Shown one piece after another: positions 8,682-16,632 of a stretch of 32,586 nucleotides of DNA (positions are counted from its first letter, which is position 1; every line of letters starts with the position of its first letter). The notes under the pieces were generated by a model, which was not told the origin of the DNA, searched no databases, and saw only the letters and a program-made list of their open reading frames with translations. Source of the stretch: Muribaculaceae bacterium (GTDB lineage: Bacteria; Bacteroidota; Bacteroidia; Bacteroidales; Muribaculaceae); contig JAFLTL010000025.1 in the NCBI GenBank assembly GCA_022510505.1, positions 1 through 32,586 on the forward strand, read 5' to 3'. Position numbers and translations under genes: made by a program.

Positions 8682-8692
8682 CGAAAAATTGC

Positions 8693-8723
8693 TTGTAGAC
8701 GTAAAATGAATTAGCTAACTTTG
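8693..8723 (+). promoter_or_regulatory. Promoter of the DUF3127 gene
   Basis: TTG at 8693-8695 and TAACTTTG at 8716-8723 are separated by 20 bases, matching the Bacteroidota -33/-7 arrangement. The -7 box ends 30 bases before the ATG at 8754. Confidence 0.6.
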
Positions 8724-8753
8724 CAATATTAGCATGTTTATCAACCAGTAAAA

Positions 8754-9149
8754 ATGGAAGTAACAGGAAAAATAATTTTGGCTTTGCCTCCTCAGTCGGG
8801 AGAAAGCAAGAACGGAAATCCCTGGAAGAAGAGGGAGTATGTTTTAGAAACGGAGGAACAGTATCCGCGAAAGATACATTTCGATTTTTTTGGAGACAGA
8901 GCCGATCAGTTCCCATTAAGCGAAGGCCAGAGGGTCAAACTGTCGTTTGACATTGAAAGTCGCGAATTCAACAACCGGTGGTATACAAATATCAGGGGCT
9001 GGAAAGCCGAAATAATCGGTGAGAATTCTGAGACTCCGGCAAAGAATGATAACCCGTTTGGGAATGATATTCCAATGCCGAACGATCCTTTTGATTCGGT
9101 TCAGGATAGTGGAAGCAATTCAGGGGCAACTGACGATTTGCCCTTCTGA
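8754..9149 (+). CDS. DUF3127 domain protein with SSB-like C-terminal tip
   Basis: The 131-residue protein matches DUF3127 (motifs KREYVLETEEQYP, FDFFGDRADQF and NNRWYTNIRGWKAE), a family found mainly in Bacteroidota and without a firmly assigned role. The first 88 or so residues look like a compact beta-rich fold, plausibly an OB-fold. The remaining 40 are disordered and rich in Asn, Pro and Asp, ending in ATDDLPF. That layout (OB-like core, flexible linker, acidic-hydrophobic tip) is the layout of single-stranded DNA-binding proteins. The role is therefore inferred to be nucleic-acid-related, without proof. The gene has its own promoter and is followed at once by a terminator hairpin, so it is probably monocistronic. 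Confidence 0.88.
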   Translation: MEVTGKIILALPPQSGESKNGNPWKKREYVLETEEQYPRKIHFDFFGDRADQFPLSEGQRVKLSFDIESREFNNRWYTNIRGWKAEIIGENSETPAKNDNPFGNDIPMPNDPFDSVQDSGSNSGATDDLPF

Positions 9150-9167
9150 TTAAACATGAGATAGCAA

Positions 9168-9217
9168 AACGAGGGGACAACGGTTTTTGAAAAATACCTT
9201 GTCACCTCGTTCTTTTT
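9168..9217 (+). terminator. Intrinsic terminator after the DUF3127 gene, abutting the rsgA start
   Basis: AACGAGGGGACAA (9168-9180) pairs with TTGTCACCTCGTT (9199-9211) over 13 positions with one mismatch. The 18-base loop can itself partly pair. A C and then five T (9213-9217) follow. The U-tract ends 3 bases before the rsgA ATG. Confidence 0.75.
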
Positions 9218-9220
9218 AAA

Positions 9221-10183
9221 ATGCAAAAGGGATTAGTAGTCAGAAACACCGGTAGTCGTTATATAGTCAAACTTGATGAAAACGGCGAAATGGTTCCATG
9301 TGCCCTCAAGGGGAATTTCCGCATAAAGGGTGTCAGGACAACCAACCCTGTCGCTGTCGGTGACCATGTGGAAATATCAGGCACCCCAACCAGTCCTGAG
9401 GAAAGTGCTTTCATTGTAAAGGTTGAACCTCGTCGCAATTATATAATTCGACGTGCAAGCAACCTTTCGAAAGAGTCGCATATTCTTGCATCGAATGTCG
9501 ATCAGGCACTACTCGTCGTAACATTGTTTCATCCGACAACGTCGACGACTTTTGTCGACCGCTTTCTAGCTACCTGTGAGGCTTATAATGTTAAAGCACT
9601 CATTGCTATAAACAAAACCGATTTACTCGCCGACGACGAGGAAAAGGAATATCTTAAAGGATTCGAGTTCCTGTATCGACAAATCGGATACGAAGTTTTT
9701 CCTTTATCGGCTCGCACAGGCGATGGCGTCGAACCGCTGCAGGAACATTTGAAAGATAAGATTACCTTGCTGTCGGGGAATTCGGGAGTTGGGAAATCAA
9801 CATTAATAAATTGTCTCATACCCGGACTGGATTTGAAAACGGCCGAAATTTCCAATATACATGATACGGGTATGCATACAACCACTTTCTCCGAGATGTT
9901 CCAGCTTCCGCAGGGTGGATGGCTGATTGATACTCCAGGAGTCAAAGGGTTCGGGACAATAGAGTTCGAAGCCCGAGAGACCGACCATTACTTTCCCGAA
10001 ATCTTTGAAATATCGAGTCGATGCCGTTACGACGACTGTTCTCATGTGATGGAGCCCGGATGTGCAGTCAGGGAAGCATTGGAAAACCAGCATATAGCTC
10101 TTTCACGTTATAATTCCTATCTTTCGGTTTTGGAAGAAGCCCGATCCAACGGGTCGTCGGACAAATACCGCAAACCTTTCTAA
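9221..10183 (+). CDS. rsgA: Ribosome small-subunit-dependent GTPase A
   Basis: RsgA (YjeQ/EngC/YloQ) is a circularly permuted GTPase that acts late in 30S subunit assembly. The 320-residue protein starts with an OB-fold (about 1-70). The permuted G domain follows in the order NKTD (131-134, G4), GNSGVGKS (186-193, G1) and DTPG (237-240, G3). The C-terminal zinc finger has Cys268, Cys273, His275 and Cys281. Length and motif order are those of the family. The ATG lies only 3 bases after the U-tract of a strong terminator hairpin, so there is no room for a normal leader. No Shine-Dalgarno sequence is seen, only the A-rich stretch AAA. The following gene is 10 bases away, so this is the head of a run of five genes. 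Confidence 0.97.
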   Translation: MQKGLVVRNTGSRYIVKLDENGEMVPCALKGNFRIKGVRTTNPVAVGDHVEISGTPTSPEESAFIVKVEPRRNYIIRRASNLSKESHILASNVDQALLVVTLFHPTTSTTFVDRFLATCEAYNVKALIAINKTDLLADDEEKEYLKGFEFLYRQIGYEVFPLSARTGDGVEPLQEHLKDKITLLSGNSGVGKSTLINCLIPGLDLKTAEISNIHDTGMHTTTFSEMFQLPQGGWLIDTPGVKGFGTIEFEARETDHYFPEIFEISSRCRYDDCSHVMEPGCAVREALENQHIALSRYNSYLSVLEEARSNGSSDKYRKPF

Positions 10184-10193
10184 AATTAAGACC

Positions 10194-11069
10194 ATGACAA
10201 AACGGATAATTCAACCTTCGGAATTAGTGATCAACGACGATGGCTCGGCGTTCCACATTCACGTGAAACCAGAACAATTAACCGACAAAATTATACTTGT
10301 AGGTGACCCGGGACGCGTCGATATGGTTGCATCGTTCTTTGACACCAAAACATTTGAAGTGAGCTCCAGGGAATTCCATACAATTGGAGGAACCTATAAA
10401 GGGAAACCTATAATGTGTATAAGTCACGGTATCGGGCCCGATAATATCGACATCGTCGTTAACGAATTGGATGCACTTGCCAATATCGACTTTAAGACCA
10501 GGGAGGTCAAAGAAAATCATCGATGCTTGACAATGGTAAGGATTGGTACGTCGGGTGGATTGCAGCCTGAGTTGGTACCCGGAACTGCAGTTGTGTCTCA
10601 GCGGTCAATTGGTTTTGACGGGGTCCTGAACTACTATGCAGAGCGTGACCGTGTCTCCGACCTTGAATTTGAAAAAGTTTTCTGTGAGTCGGTGGGCTGG
10701 AACGACAAATGGGCAGCTCCTTATGTGGTGAAGTCAAATGAAGAGCTGGTTGAGAGAATAGGAGGCGACGACATGGTCAAAGGATGCACCATAACGGCAG
10801 TGGGTTTTTATGGTCCGCAGGGTCGTGAATTGCGGTTGCCTTTGGCAAATCCCGACTTGAACAGTCGAATAGAAGATTTCTCATATAAGGGTATTAAAAT
10901 CACCAACTATGAGATGGAAAGTGCGCCCCTCGAAGGCCTGTCTCTTTTGATGGGACACAAGGCGATGACAGTTTGCAGCATCATTGCAAACAGGATGGCC
11001 AAAGAGATGAACGTGAACTATAAGGACGGGATGAAAGACCTTGTCTCAAAGGTTTTGGAACGTATCTGA
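10194..11069 (+). CDS. Nucleoside phosphorylase (uridine phosphorylase-like)
   Basis: The 291-residue protein belongs to the PNP/UDP phosphorylase superfamily, which splits nucleosides with phosphate to give the base and (deoxy)ribose-1-phosphate. Recognisable parts are the phosphate-binding GDPGR (37-41), RIGTSGG (116-122) and the ribose/base-contacting NYEMESAPLEGLS near residue 240. The overall pattern is closest to uridine phosphorylases, but base specificity cannot be read from the sequence. It sits 10 bases after rsgA and 2 bases before the Fe-S membrane protein. Co-transcription with thyA further down would fit a pyrimidine salvage/synthesis theme, though this is inference. Confidence 0.9.
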   Translation: MTKRIIQPSELVINDDGSAFHIHVKPEQLTDKIILVGDPGRVDMVASFFDTKTFEVSSREFHTIGGTYKGKPIMCISHGIGPDNIDIVVNELDALANIDFKTREVKENHRCLTMVRIGTSGGLQPELVPGTAVVSQRSIGFDGVLNYYAERDRVSDLEFEKVFCESVGWNDKWAAPYVVKSNEELVERIGGDDMVKGCTITAVGFYGPQGRELRLPLANPDLNSRIEDFSYKGIKITNYEMESAPLEGLSLLMGHKAMTVCSIIANRMAKEMNVNYKDGMKDLVSKVLERI

Positions 11070-11071
11070 CC

Positions 11072-11875
11072 ATGTATGCAACGCTCAAGCGAGTCAGAGT
11101 CATTCTGTCGGTTCTGTTGGGGCTGGTAGCAATAACAGCCATAACGACCCTTGCATTGGGCGTTGGTGTAATAGGGGGATGGATATCCCGATTACAAATT
11201 GTTCCGTTGATTCTTTCGGCGGGTTTGCCATGGTTGGTCGGGTGGATAGTTATTACCTTCGTTTTCGGTCGAATCTACTGTTCGACGGTTTGCCCTTTGG
11301 GGACACTGCAGGATTGTATTAGTAGGGTCGCCAATTATACGCGAAAAGGTCATCGTTATAGATATGCCGAGCCGATGTGGTCTGTGAGATGGCTGTTTCT
11401 GATTATCATGATAATTGCAATAACAGGACTGTCACTAACGCTCACCTTCCTCCTGGATCCTTTTTTCAATTTTAACCGGATAATGACAGGTGTTGCAATT
11501 CCGGCATGCACCCTGGGTGCCGTATATGTTTCATTAGGGACAGCTGTGGGGGGACTTGCCGCGCTCCTTATAGTGATGTTCATGTCGGCTTTTTGGGGTC
11601 GTCGGCTTTGCAATACAATATGTCCGGTTGGTACCGGGTTGGGGTTGTTGAGCATTTCGCCGGTCTTTCGAATTGATATCAATACCGATCTTTGCATAGG
11701 CTGCAATCGTTGTGTGGAAGTGTGCAAGTCGTCTTGTATTAACCCCGACAGTCACACTGTTGACACCACGCGTTGTGTGGTTTGTTTCAATTGCACTGAA
11801 GTTTGTTGCAATCATGCTATCACTTACACATCTAACCGTCATAAATTAAGTCACCCCTTATTAATGAGAAATTAG
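11072..11875 (+). CDS. Membrane-bound 4Fe-4S ferredoxin-type protein (NapH/NosR-like)
   Basis: The 267-residue protein resembles the NapH/NosR/RdxA type of membrane ferredoxins that pass electrons between the quinone pool and periplasmic or cytoplasmic partners. Predicted membrane helices lie near residues 8-32, 42-64, 106-128 and 140-172. Two CxxxCP motifs (Cys70/Cys74 and Cys180/Cys184) flank the helical region. The C-terminal part carries two 4Fe-4S clusters (Cys208, 211, 214, 218 and Cys235, 238, 241, 245), each followed by extra cysteines. No Tat signal is visible and no partner oxidoreductase lies nearby. The gene is embedded between a nucleoside phosphorylase and thyA with 2-base gaps on both sides, so its redox partner is unknown. 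Confidence 0.88.
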   Translation: MYATLKRVRVILSVLLGLVAITAITTLALGVGVIGGWISRLQIVPLILSAGLPWLVGWIVITFVFGRIYCSTVCPLGTLQDCISRVANYTRKGHRYRYAEPMWSVRWLFLIIMIIAITGLSLTLTFLLDPFFNFNRIMTGVAIPACTLGAVYVSLGTAVGGLAALLIVMFMSAFWGRRLCNTICPVGTGLGLLSISPVFRIDINTDLCIGCNRCVEVCKSSCINPDSHTVDTTRCVVCFNCTEVCCNHAITYTSNRHKLSHPLLMRN

Positions 11876-11877
11876 TC

Positions 11878-12672
11878 ATGCAGCAATATCTCGACCTCCT
11901 GAAAGACATCATGGAAAATGGCACTGACCGCACCGACCGTACTGGAACCGGTACTCGGAGTGTTTTCGGACGCCAACTAAGATTCGACCTTTCCAAGGGA
12001 TTTCCATTGTTGACAACAAAGAAACTCCATTTGAAGTCGATAATCTATGAGTTGCTCTGGTTCCTGAGCGGAAACACAAACGTCAGGTATCTTCAGGAGC
12101 ATGGTGTCAGAATTTGGAACGAATGGGCCGACGAGGAGGGTAATCTGGGGAACATCTACGGATATCAGTGGCGTTCATGGCCCGATTACGACGGTGGTCA
12201 CATCGACCAAATAAAACAGGTCGTCGAAGAGATCAAACACAATCCCCAATCAAGGCGCATTATTGTCAGTGCATGGAATGTGGCTGATTTGAAAAACATG
12301 AACCTGCCACCATGTCATGCTTTCTTTCAGTTCTATGTTGCCGACGGCCGACTGTCTCTTCAACTATATCAAAGGAGTGCCGACACATTTCTAGGGGTTC
12401 CCTTCAATATTGCATCCTATGCTCTTTTAAACATGATGATGGCAAAGGTGACCGGTTTGGAACCCGGTGATTTTGTGCACACTTTCGGTGACACTCATAT
12501 CTACAGCAATCATTTCGATCAGGTGAGGCTTCAATTGGAGCGCACTCCAAGGCCGTTACCAAAGATGTTGATTAACGATGATGTCAAATCTATTTTTGAT
12601 TTCACCTATGATGATTTCAAACTGGTGGATTATGACCCTTATCCTCACATCCCCGGAAAAGTATCGGTTTGA
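11878..12672 (+). CDS. thyA: Thymidylate synthase
   Basis: ThyA methylates dUMP to dTMP using 5,10-methylene-tetrahydrofolate. The product is 264 residues, the same as the E. coli enzyme, and the catalytic cysteine falls at the same position (Cys146 in [13 protein letters not shown]). Other invariant segments are [52 protein letters not shown] and HIYSNH. The usual neighbour folA is absent; pdxB follows after 9 bases. The gene starts 2 bases after the Fe-S protein, making it part of the rsgA-pdxB run. Confidence 0.98.
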   Translation: MQQYLDLLKDIMENGTDRTDRTGTGTRSVFGRQLRFDLSKGFPLLTTKKLHLKSIIYELLWFLSGNTNVRYLQEHGVRIWNEWADEEGNLGNIYGYQWRSWPDYDGGHIDQIKQVVEEIKHNPQSRRIIVSAWNVADLKNMNLPPCHAFFQFYVADGRLSLQLYQRSADTFLGVPFNIASYALLNMMMAKVTGLEPGDFVHTFGDTHIYSNHFDQVRLQLERTPRPLPKMLINDDVKSIFDFTYDDFKLVDYDPYPHIPGKVSV

Positions 12673-12681
12673 TTCCCAGGG

Positions 12682-13683
12682 ATGATTAGAATAGCGATAG
12701 AAGATAAAATCCCCTTTATCAGGGGCGTGTTTGACGACCACGCCGATGTTGGTTATTTGAAGACTTCCGAGATAACAAATGAGCGGTTGAAGGACTATGA
12801 TGCTCTGATAACTCGAACGCGCCCGGCAGTTGACAGTAAGCTTTTGGAAGGGACAAAGATTAGATTCATCGGGTCGGCCACGATTGGACTCGATCATATT
12901 GACATAGACTACTGTCGTTCAAAAGGGATTAAGGTTGTGAATGCCCCCGGTTGTAATGCTCCTGCTGTTGCTCAATGGGTTATATCTTCTATTGGTCGAT
13001 ATGTGCCGAATAGAGACGGACTGACTTTAGGTGTGGTAGGTGTCGGTAATGTTGGAAAGATTGTGACACAATGGGCTCCTCTTTTGAATTTGAGTGTGTT
13101 GAGCTGTGACCCTCCGCGAGCTTTAAAGGAAGGACCCGAAGGTTTTGTAGATTTGGACGTGATAGCCCGAGAAGCCGACATAATCACATTTCACACTCCA
13201 CTGATAAAAGAAGGAGAATACAAAACCTATCATTTGGCCGACCGGACCTTCTTTGATAAATTGGTTAAGAGACCTTTGATTCTGAATGCATCAAGAGGTC
13301 AAGTAGTCGATACTGAAGCTTTGCTTGACGCTTTATCGAAAGATAAAGTCAGAGGAGCAATAATTGATTGTTGGGAGGGAGAACCGGAAATCAACCGTGG
13401 ACTCTTGAGGGATGCACTGGTAGCAACTCCCCACATAGCAGGTTACTCGATAGAAGGAAAGAAACGGGGCACCTTGGCTATGATTCGTGCAATTGAGGAA
13501 GAATTTGGTATTATGGTGGATAAGGTCGAGGATTTAGAGCCTAAAATCAAGGGATTGGATGCACAAATGATAATAGAAAGCTACGATCCTGCTATAGATT
13601 CAGAAATGCTGAAAGAATCGCCGCAGTCATTCGAGAGTCTACGGGATAATTATCATTATCGTCACGAACCTTTATGGGACTGA
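12682..13683 (+). CDS. pdxB: 4-phosphoerythronate dehydrogenase (pyridoxal phosphate synthesis)
   Basis: PdxB oxidises 4-phospho-D-erythronate in the DXP-dependent vitamin B6 pathway. The 333-residue protein is a D-2-hydroxyacid dehydrogenase with the NAD motif GVVGVGNVG (117-125). The catalytic Arg is in NASRGQVVD (residue 205), Glu in WEGEPEI (about 234) and His in TPHIAGYSIEGK (251). The GSATIGLDHID and GCNAPAVAQWV segments separate PdxB from SerA-type relatives. It is about 45 residues shorter than the E. coli enzyme, mainly at the C-terminal dimerisation domain, which still carries a remnant (residues 290-333). Its last 12 bases overlap the end of folB on the other strand. Confidence 0.93.
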   Translation: MIRIAIEDKIPFIRGVFDDHADVGYLKTSEITNERLKDYDALITRTRPAVDSKLLEGTKIRFIGSATIGLDHIDIDYCRSKGIKVVNAPGCNAPAVAQWVISSIGRYVPNRDGLTLGVVGVGNVGKIVTQWAPLLNLSVLSCDPPRALKEGPEGFVDLDVIAREADIITFHTPLIKEGEYKTYHLADRTFFDKLVKRPLILNASRGQVVDTEALLDALSKDKVRGAIIDCWEGEPEINRGLLRDALVATPHIAGYSIEGKKRGTLAMIRAIEEEFGIMVDKVEDLEPKIKGLDAQMIIESYDPAIDSEMLKESPQSFESLRDNYHYRHEPLWD

Positions 13684-14049
13684 AACTGTGGCCGAGGCTC
13701 CTTCCATAACAGTATTTGGGATTGGGGGGTTAAGCTTTGTAACGGTAACTGTCACGTTTAGGACAGTATAGTCAGTTCCCGTGGCTCCCAGTTTAAAAAC
13801 TTCACGTGCTATTCTCAAGGCTGCCGTTTCAAGGAGGTCGCACGACTGTTTCATGACATCCTGGATGATTTCGACAACCCGTGAATAATTTACGGTAGAA
13901 GTGATGTCGTCATTGCCGGCTTTATCATCGGGAATGTCAATGTTCATAACGGTTGTCACTTCAAAATGGTTGCCAAGTACCTTTTCGGCGTGCATTACCC
14001 CAATATAGGCGAAAACCTTCAGGCGGTCAATCTTGATTGTGAATTTCAT
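13672..14049 (-). CDS. folB: Dihydroneopterin aldolase
   Basis: FolB converts dihydroneopterin to 6-hydroxymethyl-dihydropterin and glycolaldehyde in folate synthesis. The 125-residue protein has the normal family length. The active-site Glu22 is in GVMHAEKVLGN and the catalytic Lys105 is in TVTKLNPPIP, where most members have KPxPPIP. The central TVNYSRVV segment is also typical. It is a single gene pointing left, convergent with pdxB (12-base overlap of coding ends) and divergent from the LysM gene. Its probable -7 box is one half of a 10-bp inverted repeat shared with that divergent gene. Confidence 0.93.
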   Translation of the reverse strand: MKFTIKIDRLKVFAYIGVMHAEKVLGNHFEVTTVMNIDIPDDKAGNDDITSTVNYSRVVEIIQDVMKQSCDLLETAALRIAREVFKLGATGTDYTVLNVTVTVTKLNPPIPNTVMEGASATVSVP

Positions 14050-14063
14050 TATTTGCCTTTTTT

Positions 14064-14092
14064 ACAAAGTTACGTGATTTTTGTAACTTTGT
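14064..14092. promoter_or_regulatory. Divergent promoter palindrome between folB and the LysM gene
   Basis: ACAAAGTTAC (14064-14073) and GTAACTTTGT (14083-14092) form a perfect 10-bp inverted repeat with a 9-base spacer. Each arm contains TAACTTTG reading outward: on the minus strand at 14065-14072 toward folB, and on the plus strand at 14084-14091 toward the LysM gene. The two -7 boxes therefore lie back to back, so polymerase binding may be mutually exclusive. Neither box has a clear TTG at -33. Confidence 0.55.
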
Positions 14093-14116
14093 CCTATTAT
14101 TAAAAAGCAAATCCTC

Positions 14117-15925
14117 ATGATAAAAAAGATTTTAGGGTTAATCTTAACAATTTCTTTTGTTTTTTTATCGGTAAATGTTGTATGTGCTGACAATATCAGT
14201 GATTTACCAGTGAAGGCAATAAACGGCAAGGAATATTTCTGCTATGAGGTTCAGCGTGGAGAAACGATTTTCGGACTATTAAAGAAGTTTTCATTAACCG
14301 AAGATGAACTTTATAAATATAATCCTTCTGTAAAATCGGGACTCAAGGCGTTTTCCAACCTTTATTTCCCTGTGGATATTTTCGGCAAGAATAAAGAAAA
14401 CACAAAACCTTCTAATGAGTCGATTTCCTACAAAAAGGTGACTATAAAAAAAGGCGAATCATTATTTGGAATAGCCTATGACAACGGTGTGACAGTTGAT
14501 GATATTCTGAAGGCAAATCCAACCTTAGACTCTTCGTTTTACAAGGCGGGAGATGTGATCCTTGTTCCGGTTGCTACAAATGAAGGGTCGTCGACATCAA
14601 ATTCGACAGTCACCTCGACGACGGTTAAAAGTTCTGTACAGGAGGTTAAAGAGGAGTCATCGTTTGAGGAACCTGTCGTGACAAATGTTGACATTCAGGA
14701 AGTCGTCGATATGACGAATTCAAAGGGGAATGAATTGGCTAAGGAAATCTCACCTGAACCACAGATTGAGGAATTGCCGGCCGACACGATGTCAATCGAA
14801 CGGATTGAAGTTATTGAGGTAGATACCCTTAACGTGACATTGATGTTGCCTTTCGAGAGCTCGTCGAGCAATCCCTCCAAGACCGCCAATTTGTATACCG
14901 AATTCTATAAAGGTTTTCTATTGGCAGCGGAGGAATTGAGTAAAATAGGGGATCCTGTAAAGATCAGGGTTGTTGACACATCGGTAAGTCCCGATGCATT
15001 TGATACTTTGTTGAAATTCCCCGAGATTCAGGAATGTGACCTGTTTATCGGTCCCGACAATGAGGAACAGTTGGTTAAACTTGCGGCAATGACAAATGAG
15101 TCGGGAGCCTATATCCTGAATTGCTTTGTGATAAAGGATGAGCTGCTGGATAACAATCCGTCGATTATACAGTCGAATATACTTCGGTCCGACATGTATG
15201 CAGGGGCAATAGATCATTTTATCCGGATGGCTCATGAGGCGACACCGGTGTTCGTTTCCAGAGTGGACGGTGAGGCCGACAAAATGCAGTTTATCGATCA
15301 ACTGAAGACACGCTTGGAGGGAGAAAGAATACCATTTAAGGAGATTGTATATAACGGTGTAATGACTGAGGAGGATTTTTCATCATTGAACCCCTCTAAG
15401 AATTATGTTTTTATTCCGGTATCAGGATCAAGAAACGAGTTTGTGAAACTGACCAACGGACTGAAGGAATATAAATTGAAATCGGTAGTGGCCGATGGCA
15501 ATGTGGTATTGTTTGGATATCCCGAATGGACAACTCTGAGGGGGGACCAGCAGAAATCGCTTGGAGATCTCGATGCAGTCATATACTCTCGATTCGATTT
15601 GCCTCAGAACTATCAGTCGTCGATTTTAGAACGGAAATACAAAGAATGGTATGGTGAGGAATGGAGTGATGTTGTTCCCAATCAGGTACTTTTTGGCTAT
15701 GACATGGCAAAATATGCCATATCTACTCTTAGAAAAGGAAATGGTGACGTAAATCCCGAGCTGATGCCAGTCTATGAAGGTGTCCAATCGTCGATGCATT
15801 TGTTCCGTGACGGGGAAAATGACGGTTGGGTGAACCAGGACCTTTATTTTATTACGTTTACACCTTATGGTAGGATTAAGTCAGAGGTAGTAACAGTTCC
15901 AAAAATAAGTCGTTTGGCTCAATGA
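14117..15925 (+). CDS. Periplasmic LysM protein with a type-I periplasmic-binding-protein-like domain
   Basis: The 602-residue protein begins with a signal peptide (about 1-24, cleavage after VCA; the Cys is not in a good lipobox). Two LysM peptidoglycan-binding modules follow (about 41-86 with YEVQRGETIFGLLKKF, and 105-151 with KKGESLFGIAYDNGV and NPTLD). A Ser/Thr/Glu-rich linker runs to about 235. The remaining 360 residues look like a type-I periplasmic binding fold (LMLPFESSSSN, FYKGFLLAAEEL, DLFIGPDNEEQL). This architecture is known from Bacteroidota; its ligand is not. It overlaps the next gene by ATGA, so translation of the two is probably coupled. A role at the cell wall is inferred from LysM. 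Confidence 0.9.
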   Translation: MIKKILGLILTISFVFLSVNVVCADNISDLPVKAINGKEYFCYEVQRGETIFGLLKKFSLTEDELYKYNPSVKSGLKAFSNLYFPVDIFGKNKENTKPSNESISYKKVTIKKGESLFGIAYDNGVTVDDILKANPTLDSSFYKAGDVILVPVATNEGSSTSNSTVTSTTVKSSVQEVKEESSFEEPVVTNVDIQEVVDMTNSKGNELAKEISPEPQIEELPADTMSIERIEVIEVDTLNVTLMLPFESSSSNPSKTANLYTEFYKGFLLAAEELSKIGDPVKIRVVDTSVSPDAFDTLLKFPEIQECDLFIGPDNEEQLVKLAAMTNESGAYILNCFVIKDELLDNNPSIIQSNILRSDMYAGAIDHFIRMAHEATPVFVSRVDGEADKMQFIDQLKTRLEGERIPFKEIVYNGVMTEEDFSSLNPSKNYVFIPVSGSRNEFVKLTNGLKEYKLKSVVADGNVVLFGYPEWTTLRGDQQKSLGDLDAVIYSRFDLPQNYQSSILERKYKEWYGEEWSDVVPNQVLFGYDMAKYAISTLRKGNGDVNPELMPVYEGVQSSMHLFRDGENDGWVNQDLYFITFTPYGRIKSEVVTVPKISRLAQ

Positions 15926-16629
15926 TTTACTGTAAATACTTAAAGTCAAAATTTCTTTTCCTGTTGATGGCGTTGTCGACAGGTTTGTTGGCAAAAGCCG
16001 ACACTCACTATATCCCTCATATTTCGATTGGGGGTAGAGCCGGTATGACATTGAGCGAGATGTCGTTTTCTCCCAGTGTCAAGCAATCATTCACCAACGG
16101 ATTCATGTTTGGAGCCGCATTTACTTATGCCGAGGAACGGCATGTGGGCCTAAGGGCTGAATTGAACCTGACCCAAAGAGGGTGGAAGGAGAATTTCGAG
16201 GAACTAAACGATGAATTCAATTATAAGAGAACATTGACTTATATCGAGCTGCCGATAATGACCCATATATTCTTTGGAGGAAGAAAGGTGAAGTGTCTTT
16301 TCAACCTGGGTCCGGAATTTTGCTATATGATATCCGAAAGTGTCAGTTCCAATTTCGATTATAAAAATCCCGGATCGGTTCCCGGTTTTCCCAATATAAA
16401 CCGTCACACCGAGCAGATGTATCTGGATGTGAAGAACAAATTTGACTATGGGATTTGTGCGGGAGTTGGAATGGAATATCTTCTAAACAGAAAAAACTCA
16501 CTTCAACTTGAAGTGAGGTATTATTATGGTTTAGGAAACATATATCCTGCTGCAAAGAAGGACATTTTCGGTGCCTCTCGCAACATGACCATATCGGTCA
16601 CTTTAGGATATATGTTTCGCGTAAAATAA
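15922..16629 (+). CDS. Outer-membrane beta-barrel protein (PorT-like)
   Basis: The 235-residue protein has a signal peptide with cleavage after AKA near residue 26. Alternating beta-strands follow: YIPHISIGGRAGMTLSEM at the start, VGLRAELNLTQRGW in the middle, and a final strand NMTISVTLGYMFRVK ending near an aromatic residue. This is the small PorT/OMP_b-brl family of Bacteroidota, thought to form barrels of 8-10 strands, whose ligands are mostly unknown. It overlaps the LysM gene by 4 bases. That suggests the periplasmic LysM protein and this barrel act together at the wall/outer-membrane interface, which is inference. It ends 3 bases before the convergent lysS. Confidence 0.88.
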   Translation: MIYCKYLKSKFLFLLMALSTGLLAKADTHYIPHISIGGRAGMTLSEMSFSPSVKQSFTNGFMFGAAFTYAEERHVGLRAELNLTQRGWKENFEELNDEFNYKRTLTYIELPIMTHIFFGGRKVKCLFNLGPEFCYMISESVSSNFDYKNPGSVPGFPNINRHTEQMYLDVKNKFDYGICAGVGMEYLLNRKNSLQLEVRYYYGLGNIYPAAKKDIFGASRNMTISVTLGYMFRVK

Positions 16630-16632
16630 TTC

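Noticed and set aside
8632-8916. 94-residue minus-strand frame across the tgt/DUF3127 gap
   Set aside because: It covers the start of DUF3127 in antisense and the tgt start in another frame; no motif supports it.
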